From: CAZTHM01 sp041946825
GTDB taxonomy: Bacteria > Acidobacteriota > Terriglobia > UBA7540
DNA length: 11,186 bases
NCBI GenBank assembly: GCA_041946825.1
Contig: JBHGBD010000055.1
Location: 1-11,186 of the forward strand
Reading direction: 5' to 3'
Shown here piece by piece: positions 6,050 through 11,186 of the stretch; position 1 is the first letter of the stretch, and each line of letters opens with the position of its first letter. The translations under genes and the position numbers were made by a program. The notes beneath the pieces were generated by a model. The model did not search any database. It was not told the DNA's origin and saw nothing but the letters and a program-made list of their open reading frames with translations.

Positions 6050-9000
6050 ATGTCCGACCAAGCCTCACCGGATTTCATCCTCGGAATTGACCTCGGCTCA
6101 AACTCCCTCGGTTGGGCACTCATCGCCCGTGAAAACGGCGAACCGAATGGACTGAGCCGCGCAGGAGTGCGCGTGTTCGATGCGGCCACGGAAGGCGACC
6201 GTGAGTCCGGTCAGGAAGAGTCACGCAACAAGACTCGGCGCGATGCACGCTCCCATCGCCGACAGCTCTGGCGGCGAGCGAGACGACTCAAGAAGGTCTT
6301 CAGCCTTCTTCAGCATTTCGGATTGTTGCCGCCCGGTAAAGGTTCGATTCCCGATGAACGCCAGGACCTCCTAAATGATCTCGATAAGGGAATCCTCTCC
6401 TCAGCCTGGCTTGCCGTCAAGCGAGCGTCAGGAAGCTACCCCGAACCTGAACAGACCGTGTCATACATCCTTCGGGCGGCTGCCCTTGACGAGCCCCTTG
6501 AACCATATTTCCTTGGCCGCGCTCTCTATCATCTCGCCCAGCGTCGAGGCTTCCTTAGCAACCGCCTGCAGAAAGCGAAGAAGGACGAGGACCTTGGCGT
6601 GGTTAAGCAAGGCATTGCAGAGTTGCGCCAGAGAATTATGGATTCGGGGGCTCGCACCCTGGGAGAGTACTTCGCGCGCATATCCCCGTCCGAACAGCGC
6701 ATTCGAAGCCGCTGGACTCACCGCGATATGTTCACGATCGAGTTCGATACCATCTGGGAGGGCCAGGCGAGGCACCACCCGGAACTGCTCACGGCCGAGC
6801 TCAAGAAGCAGTTGCGCCGGGCCATATTCTACCAGCGGCCCTTGCGCTTCGACCCAGATGTTATCGGAATGTGCCAACTCGAACCCCGCGAGCGCCGAGC
6901 GCCCGCCCACTTACTCATTTCGCAACGCTTCCGACTACTCCAGACCGTGAATAATCTGCGCCTGCTCCCGCCGGGCGAGATGGAAAGGGAATTGACCGCT
7001 GAGGAACGCCAAAAGCTGCTGGCCAAGCTGGACCATGAAGGCGACTTGACGTTTACTCAGGTCAGGAAACTACTTGGTCTGCCCAAGGGGACGGCCTTCA
7101 ATCTGGAACGCGGGGGAGAAAAATCCATCAAGGGCAACCGAACTTTCGCTGATTTCTTCGCGGTCCTCGGCCAGCGATGGCTCGATATGTCGGAACAAGA
7201 ACGCGACCGAGTTGTCGAATACGTTTACTCCTTCGAGAAGCCAGATAAACTCCCAATAGCCGCCAAGAAGCGATGGGGTTTGGATGAGACAGCCGCCCAG
7301 AAGCTCGCCGACATCAGCCTTGAACCCGACTACATGAACCTTTCGCGCCGTGCGATGGAAAAAGTCCTCGCTTTGTTGGAAGGCGGCATTACTTACGCCG
7401 AGGCCCGCAGACGGCTCTACCCCGAACAGTTCGAGGCCAAAGAGCCTGAGCCGTTGCTTCCCCCGGTCGAGAAGGCGCTGGCCGAGATCCGCAATCCGGC
7501 CGTCATGCGGAGCCTCACCGAACTCCGCAAGGTCATCAATGCCATCATTCGTCAGCATGGCAAGCCCTCTGAAATCCACGTCGAATTAGCTCGCGACCTT
7601 CGCAAGACGAAAAAGCAGCGCCAAGGTATTTCCGAACGGATGCGAGAAAACGAACGTGCCCGGAAAGAAGCCGCGAAGCGCATCTTTCAGGAAGTCGAAA
7701 TTAAGAATCCCTCGCCAGACGACATCCGCAAAGTGTTGTTGGCCGAAGAGTGCCGTTGGGAATGCCCGTACACCGGAAAGGCTATTTCCATGCGCAAACT
7801 CGTTGGGCATGACTCGGAATTCCAGATCGAACACATCATCCCTTTCAGCCGCTCGCTGGACAATTCCTTCGTCAACCTTACGCTGTGCCATGTCGAGGAG
7901 AACAAAACAAAATCCAATCGCACTCCTTTCGAGGCTTACAGCGGCGATTCTGAATGCTACGAACGAATCCTCGCACGCGTCCGCAATTTCAGCGGCAACC
8001 GAGGCATCGTCGCGGAGAAACTCCGGCGGTTCCAAATGACTCCCGACCAAGTGGAGGATTTCCTTGCTTCCTTTAGCTCGCGCCAATTGACTGATACTGC
8101 CTACGCCTCACGGCTTGCGTCTCAATACCTCGGGCTACTGTATGGCGGGCTCGTTGATGCGGAGGGAACACGCCGCGTCCAGGCAACGTCAGGCCAAGTT
8201 ACTGCCTATCTGCGCAACTTGTGGCAACTCAACACAGTCCTCAAAGATGGGGCCACCGCGGGCGGCGGAATGGTCCCCAAAGCCCGCACCGACCACCGTC
8301 ATCATGCTGTGGATGCCACCGCCATCGCGCTGACCGATCCCGCCACCATCAAGGCACTGAGCGATGCCGCGCAACGCGCTCCTCTGGAACATCGCCGTCG
8401 GTTCGCTTCAATTCAGGCGCCGTGGCCCGACTTCGTCGATTCCGTCCGAGATGTGATCGACAGCATCGTCGTGTCTCACCGCGTATCAAAGAAAGTCAGC
8501 GGGGCGTTGCACGAAGAGACGATCTATTCCCGGACCAATGGGAAGGAAGCCCGTGTCCGCAAGTGGCTTGACAAACTTACCAAATCCGAAGTCGAAGATA
8601 TTGCCGATGAAGGAGTCAAGCAAAGAGTCTTGGCAAAACTCGGGGACGGCGATCCCAAGAAAATCTTCAGCAATCCCGAAAATATTCCCTTTTTCGAAAC
8701 CGCCGACGGTCGCCGCATCCCAATTAAGCGCGTAAGAATCAAAAAGGCTATACCGACATTCGCCCTAGGTGACGGACGAACGGCCCGCCACGTGACCAGC
8801 GAGTCCAACCACCACTTGGAAGTCATTGCAGAGTTGGATGAGCGCGGGAACGAGGTCGAGTGGGATGGGGTAGTTGTCCCGATGGCCGAAGTCTACCGCC
8901 GGAAAAAACTCGACCTCCCAATCGTCCAGCGCGATTTCGGCCCGAAGCTGAAGTTCAAATTCTCACTTGGACAGGGGGAAGCCGTCGAATGCGACAACAA

Positions 9001-9217
9001 AGAGGGTGGTCGGTCGCTTTTCGTCTTTCGTAAGGTAACGCAGTTCAGTTCAGGTGGAATCCAGGTCGGGTTTGCCCCGCACAATGATGCGAGAAAAGCA
9101 CGGGAGATGCAGGTTTCGCGCGCTTGGCTTTGGACAACGCCCAACACCCTTGGCGAGCGGCACGCTCGCAAAGTGGTCGTGAGTCCGCTGGGGGAGGTGA
9201 TGGAAGCCCATGACTGA
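6050..9217 (+). CDS. cas9: Cas9, type II-C CRISPR RNA-guided DNA endonuclease
   Basis: A 1055-aa protein, within the II-C range (about 1000-1100). RuvC-I is ILGIDLGSNSLGWAL with Asp14. The Arg-rich bridge helix is at about 57-90 (ARSHRRQLWRRARRLKK). The recognition-lobe hallmark RALYHLAQRRGFLSNR is at 157-172. RuvC-II is IHVELAR with Glu512. HNH runs from CPYTGKAI to IEHIIPFSRSLDNS, with His595, Asn609 and Asn618 at the same 14 and 23 spacing as His840, Asn854 and Asn863 of the S. pyogenes enzyme. RuvC-III is DHRHHAVDATA with His752 and Asp755. The last 200 residues form the WED/PAM-interacting part (KFKFSLGQGE near 970). All nuclease residues are intact, so double-strand cleavage is expected. 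It opens the cas9-cas1-cas2 operon. PAM unknown. Confidence 0.98.
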   Translation: MSDQASPDFILGIDLGSNSLGWALIARENGEPNGLSRAGVRVFDAATEGDRESGQEESRNKTRRDARSHRRQLWRRARRLKKVFSLLQHFGLLPPGKGSIPDERQDLLNDLDKGILSSAWLAVKRASGSYPEPEQTVSYILRAAALDEPLEPYFLGRALYHLAQRRGFLSNRLQKAKKDEDLGVVKQGIAELRQRIMDSGARTLGEYFARISPSEQRIRSRWTHRDMFTIEFDTIWEGQARHHPELLTAELKKQLRRAIFYQRPLRFDPDVIGMCQLEPRERRAPAHLLISQRFRLLQTVNNLRLLPPGEMERELTAEERQKLLAKLDHEGDLTFTQVRKLLGLPKGTAFNLERGGEKSIKGNRTFADFFAVLGQRWLDMSEQERDRVVEYVYSFEKPDKLPIAAKKRWGLDETAAQKLADISLEPDYMNLSRRAMEKVLALLEGGITYAEARRRLYPEQFEAKEPEPLLPPVEKALAEIRNPAVMRSLTELRKVINAIIRQHGKPSEIHVELARDLRKTKKQRQGISERMRENERARKEAAKRIFQEVEIKNPSPDDIRKVLLAEECRWECPYTGKAISMRKLVGHDSEFQIEHIIPFSRSLDNSFVNLTLCHVEENKTKSNRTPFEAYSGDSECYERILARVRNFSGNRGIVAEKLRRFQMTPDQVEDFLASFSSRQLTDTAYASRLASQYLGLLYGGLVDAEGTRRVQATSGQVTAYLRNLWQLNTVLKDGATAGGGMVPKARTDHRHHAVDATAIALTDPATIKALSDAAQRAPLEHRRRFASIQAPWPDFVDSVRDVIDSIVVSHRVSKKVSGALHEETIYSRTNGKEARVRKWLDKLTKSEVEDIADEGVKQRVLAKLGDGDPKKIFSNPENIPFFETADGRRIPIKRVRIKKAIPTFALGDGRTARHVTSESNHHLEVIAELDERGNEVEWDGVVVPMAEVYRRKKLDLPIVQRDFGPKLKFKFSLGQGEAVECDNKEGGRSLFVFRKVTQFSSGGIQVGFAPHNDARKAREMQVSRAWLWTTPNTLGERHARKVVVSPLGEVMEAHD

Positions 9218-10268
9218 GCGTATCCTCGATATCTCCGACCGTCCGGCATATCTGAGCGTGCAAAACTCGCTCCTAGTCATCCGGTTCCCTTCTGTAGCGC
9301 CGGTGTCCCCACAGGCGAAAAACGTCGGCAATGCGGACATCGCCGCTACAGCGGAACAAGTCGAGAATGCAGCCACCGGCGGTACAGAATACAAGCGCCC
9401 ACGCGACCCCGAATCCGGCTTGCGCGCTCGCGACACGCAATCCCAGACTGTGCCTCTCGCGGATATCGCGGCACTGATCGTCTCGCATCCTCAGGTCTCT
9501 TACACCCATGCAGTGCTCGCCGGATTGGCAGCAGCGGGCGCCACGTTTATAGCCTGCGATGAAAAGCATCTGCCCGCTGCCATGCTTCTGCCCCTCGTAT
9601 CACACTCGACTCAGACCGAACGTTTCGCTGTCCAAGCGCAACTCTCGCTCCCAACTCGCAAGCGCATCTGGCAGGAAATCGTCCGCACTAAACTCCTGTC
9701 TCAAGCCCGGCTTCTGGAAGAGCGGACAGGAAAGGACTGGGGCCTTGTCCCGCTCGCCTCACGAGTGCGTTCCGGTGATGCGGGCAATCTCGAATCTCAA
9801 GCTGCCCGGATTTATTGGCGGGCGCTATTCGGAGACTTCACCCGTGACCCCGAGGGAGAGGGAGTCAATTCCTGCCTCAATTACGGCTACGCAGTGGTCC
9901 GGGCCATCGTAGCGCGGGCACTTTGCGGTGCGGGCCTCCATCCCTCGTTCGGCGTGCACCACCACAATCGCTACGACGCCTTCTGCCTTGCGGATGACAT
10001 TATGGAACCTTATCGGCCTCTCACAGATCGCGTCGTCGCTCGCCTGCGGGATGAGCGCGGGCCGGAAGTCTCGCTCGACAAGGAATCGAAACGGGCGATT
10101 CTGGAGAGCCTGCTGATTCGTTACGAAGCTGAGGGCGAATCACGCACCCTCTTCGATTGGGCGAATCGCGCCGCCACTTCTCTGACCGCCGTCATCGAAG
10201 GTCGTGCAGACAAGCTGGAAACCCCTTTGCTAATTCCCTATCGGCAGCCGATGGAAGCCGAAAGCTGA
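9210..10268 (+). CDS. cas1: Cas1 integrase, spacer acquisition, with an N-terminal insertion
   Basis: A 352-aa Cas1; type II members are usually about 290-310. Together with Cas2 it integrates new spacers into the array. Catalytic residues are visible: Glu195 in NLESQAARIYW, His251 in GVHHHNRYDAF, and Asp263 in CLADDIMEPYRP. The N-terminal beta domain is interrupted: after PAYLSVQNSLLVIRF comes a low-complexity, Ala/Gly/Arg-rich stretch (about 28-79), and then the normal fold resumes with TVPLADIAALIVSHPQVSYTHAVLAGLAAAG and SKH-like DEKHLPAAMLLPL. The ATG overlaps the cas9 end by 8 nt, with GGGGAGGTGA (9191-9200) upstream inside cas9, so translation is probably coupled. Confidence 0.96.
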   Translation: MTERILDISDRPAYLSVQNSLLVIRFPSVAPVSPQAKNVGNADIAATAEQVENAATGGTEYKRPRDPESGLRARDTQSQTVPLADIAALIVSHPQVSYTHAVLAGLAAAGATFIACDEKHLPAAMLLPLVSHSTQTERFAVQAQLSLPTRKRIWQEIVRTKLLSQARLLEERTGKDWGLVPLASRVRSGDAGNLESQAARIYWRALFGDFTRDPEGEGVNSCLNYGYAVVRAIVARALCGAGLHPSFGVHHHNRYDAFCLADDIMEPYRPLTDRVVARLRDERGPEVSLDKESKRAILESLLIRYEAEGESRTLFDWANRAATSLTAVIEGRADKLETPLLIPYRQPMEAES

Positions 10269-10291
10269 CGGCTGTTTACCGCGAACTGTTT

Positions 10292-10326
10292 GCTGACTTC
10301 TGAATTCTGACTCCCGACTCCTGACT
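10292..10326. repeat. Five tandem heptanucleotides between cas1 and cas2
   Basis: On the minus strand the units are AGTCAGG, AGTCGGG, AGTCAGA, ATTCAGA and AGTCAGC, 35 nt in all, with consensus AGTCAGR. They resemble the short tandemly repeated heptamers known from cyanobacteria and seen in other phyla. They fill much of the 71-nt gap before the cas2 ATG. Confidence 0.8.
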
Positions 10327-10339
10327 TTTGGTCTTTCCC

Positions 10340-10684
10340 ATGCCTCGCACCGAAGTAGCCTTATCAGGATATCGTGCCATGTGGGTATTCGCCTTGTTTG
10401 ATCTGCCCGTAGACAAGCCCGAGCTGCGCCGCGAGTACGCGAAGTTTCGCAAGGCGCTCATCAAGAGCGGCTTCAGCATGCTTCAGTATTCGGTCTACGC
10501 GCACTACGTCGCCAGCGAAGAGTCCGACGAAACCTTGCGCAAGAAGGTGCACGCAGCCCTGCCCAATCACGGGCAAGTGCGGCTTGTCTCGGTCACCGAT
10601 CGGCAGTTCGAAAAGATGGAAGTGTACGTCGGAAAAAGGCGGCAGAAGACAGAGGAAGGACCCCACCAACTGATGCTTTTCTAA
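10340..10684 (+). CDS. cas2: Cas2, CRISPR adaptation protein
   Basis: A 114-aa type II Cas2 that forms the dimeric core of the Cas1-Cas2 integration complex. The signature GYRAMWVFALFDLPVD near the N-terminus contains the beta1 Asp. KSGFSMLQYSVYAHYVAS is the second hallmark, and VTDRQFEKMEVYVG is the C-terminal strand region. I prefer the ATG at 10340 because it includes the conserved SGYR; it has no visible Shine-Dalgarno. A TTG at 10328 is unlikely. An ATG at 10379 has AGGA 9 nt upstream but would remove SGYR. The gene is separated from cas1 by 71 nt holding tandem heptamers, unlike the tight cas9-cas1 junction, so cas2 translation may be weaker or controlled separately. Confidence 0.95.
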   Translation: MPRTEVALSGYRAMWVFALFDLPVDKPELRREYAKFRKALIKSGFSMLQYSVYAHYVASEESDETLRKKVHAALPNHGQVRLVSVTDRQFEKMEVYVGKRRQKTEEGPHQLMLF

Positions 10685-10692
10685 ATCCGAAT

Positions 10693-10729
10693 GGGGATAT
10701 CCCCCCGGAATTCAGGCGATTCCGGGGGG
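10693..10729. terminator. GC-rich hairpin between cas2 and the array
   Basis: A perfect 11-bp stem, CCCCCCGGAAT (10701-10711) and ATTCCGGGGGG (10719-10729), with a 7-nt loop. A 12-nt palindrome, GGGGATATCCCC (10693-10704), overlaps its left arm, so two structures compete. No U tract follows on either strand. It may stop or stabilise the 3' ends of both the cas mRNA and a convergent pre-crRNA. Confidence 0.5.
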
Positions 10730-10732
10730 CAG

Positions 10733-11186
10733 AGTGTATCTCAGGAGCGGTTCCCGGCAAACCATAGCAAAGAATGAGCCATGGGACTTCCGCCCGAAGT
10801 GTATCTCAGGAGCGGTTCCCGGCAAACCATAGCTGCTCGGCTGAGATGTCCCACCACCTGTCGAGTGTATCTCAGGAGCGGTTCCCGGCAAACCATAGCT
10901 TGTCAGTCGGAACGGGCGCCTTGGGCGATAGTGTATCTCAGGAGCGGTTCCCGGCAAACCATAGCTAGGCTCGCACCCAGGCGGTGAATCGTTTGAGTGT
11001 ATCTCAGGAGCGGTTCCCGGCAAACCATAGCATTGCCACATGCCACCCTCCGTGTCGAGAAAGTGTATCTCAGGAGCGGTTCCCGGCAAACCATAGCCCT
11101 CCAGTTCAGTATACGGACTACTTGCCTAGTGTATCTCAGGAGCGGTTCCCGGCAAACCATAGCGACGCTCCGCGCTGCTCGTCTCT
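10733..11186 (-). CRISPR. Type II-C CRISPR array, seven repeats, continues past the window
   Basis: Seven identical 36-nt repeats start at 10733, 10798, 10864, 10930, 10996, 11062 and 11128. On the plus strand each begins AGTGTATCTCAGGAGCGG and ends GGCAAACCATAGC. The first spacer is 29 nt, the next five are 30 nt, and the seventh is cut by the edge. The spacers are unrelated to one another. Pairing with the tracrRNA shows crRNA is made from the minus strand, where the repeat begins GCTATGGTTTGCC and ends GAGATACACT. In that sense each repeat carries TTGCCG, 16 nt, TACACT, so a promoter inside every repeat is plausible, as known in Neisseria. The leader side is probably to the right, outside the window; the cas2-proximal repeat is not degenerate. 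Confidence 0.99.

Noticed and set aside
10269..10339. Possible missing csn2 or cas4 in the operon gaps
   Set aside because: The gaps are too short and hold only heptamer repeats. Absence of both is normal for subtype II-C.
10712..11089. Open frames inside the CRISPR array giving a repeated peptide (YGLPGTAPEIH)
   Set aside because: They arise because the 66-nt repeat-spacer period is divisible by three and the repeats lack stops in those frames. They are not genes.

Overview
The window carries a complete-looking type II-C CRISPR-Cas locus: tracrRNA, cas9, cas1, cas2, and the first seven repeats of an array that runs off the right edge. It sits in a bacterial chromosome segment that is moderately GC-rich by eye. 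The host is most likely an acidobacterium or a related soil or groundwater lineage. This is an inference from three things: the C-terminal TPR remnant ending in an RFDPLRxxPRFQxLLRRM-type motif, the short stand-alone PilZ protein that starts with RRSER, and the Tat-type old yellow enzyme. No rRNA or tRNA is present to settle the taxonomy.

Left part (1-2810). On the minus strand lie a small HNH-endonuclease-like protein and an XRE-family repressor in one operon. Its promoter carries a perfect 7+7 dyad over the -10 box, which looks like an autoregulatory operator. Farther along the same strand is an old-yellow-enzyme (OYE) flavin oxidoreductase with a twin-arginine leader. Facing the other way is a PilZ protein with its own promoter.

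Middle part (2810-5895). This holds an exported cysteine-containing protein of unknown family (236 aa), a decayed TPR-protein tail, a minus-strand protein with a ParB-like helix-turn-helix, and the C-terminal stump of a tyrosine recombinase. The remnants and the recombinase scar point to a former integration site next to the CRISPR locus.

Right part (5895-11186). A tracrRNA is predicted on the minus strand (about 6005 to 5895). It has a near full-length anti-repeat, a GCAA-capped hairpin and a strong intrinsic terminator. Its TTGACA promoter lies inside the cas9 leader, and the two divergent -10 boxes overlap almost completely. Cas9 is compact (1055 aa) with all RuvC and HNH catalytic residues present. 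cas1 overlaps cas9 by 8 nt and its protein carries an unusual insertion of about 50 residues. A five-unit heptanucleotide repeat separates cas1 from cas2. After cas2 come a GC-rich hairpin and the array: 36-nt identical repeats, 29-30-nt spacers, and predicted crRNA transcription on the minus strand, toward cas2. Cas1-Cas2 would acquire spacers, tracrRNA would pair with crRNA, and Cas9 would cut matching DNA. There is no csn2 or cas4, which fits subtype II-C.
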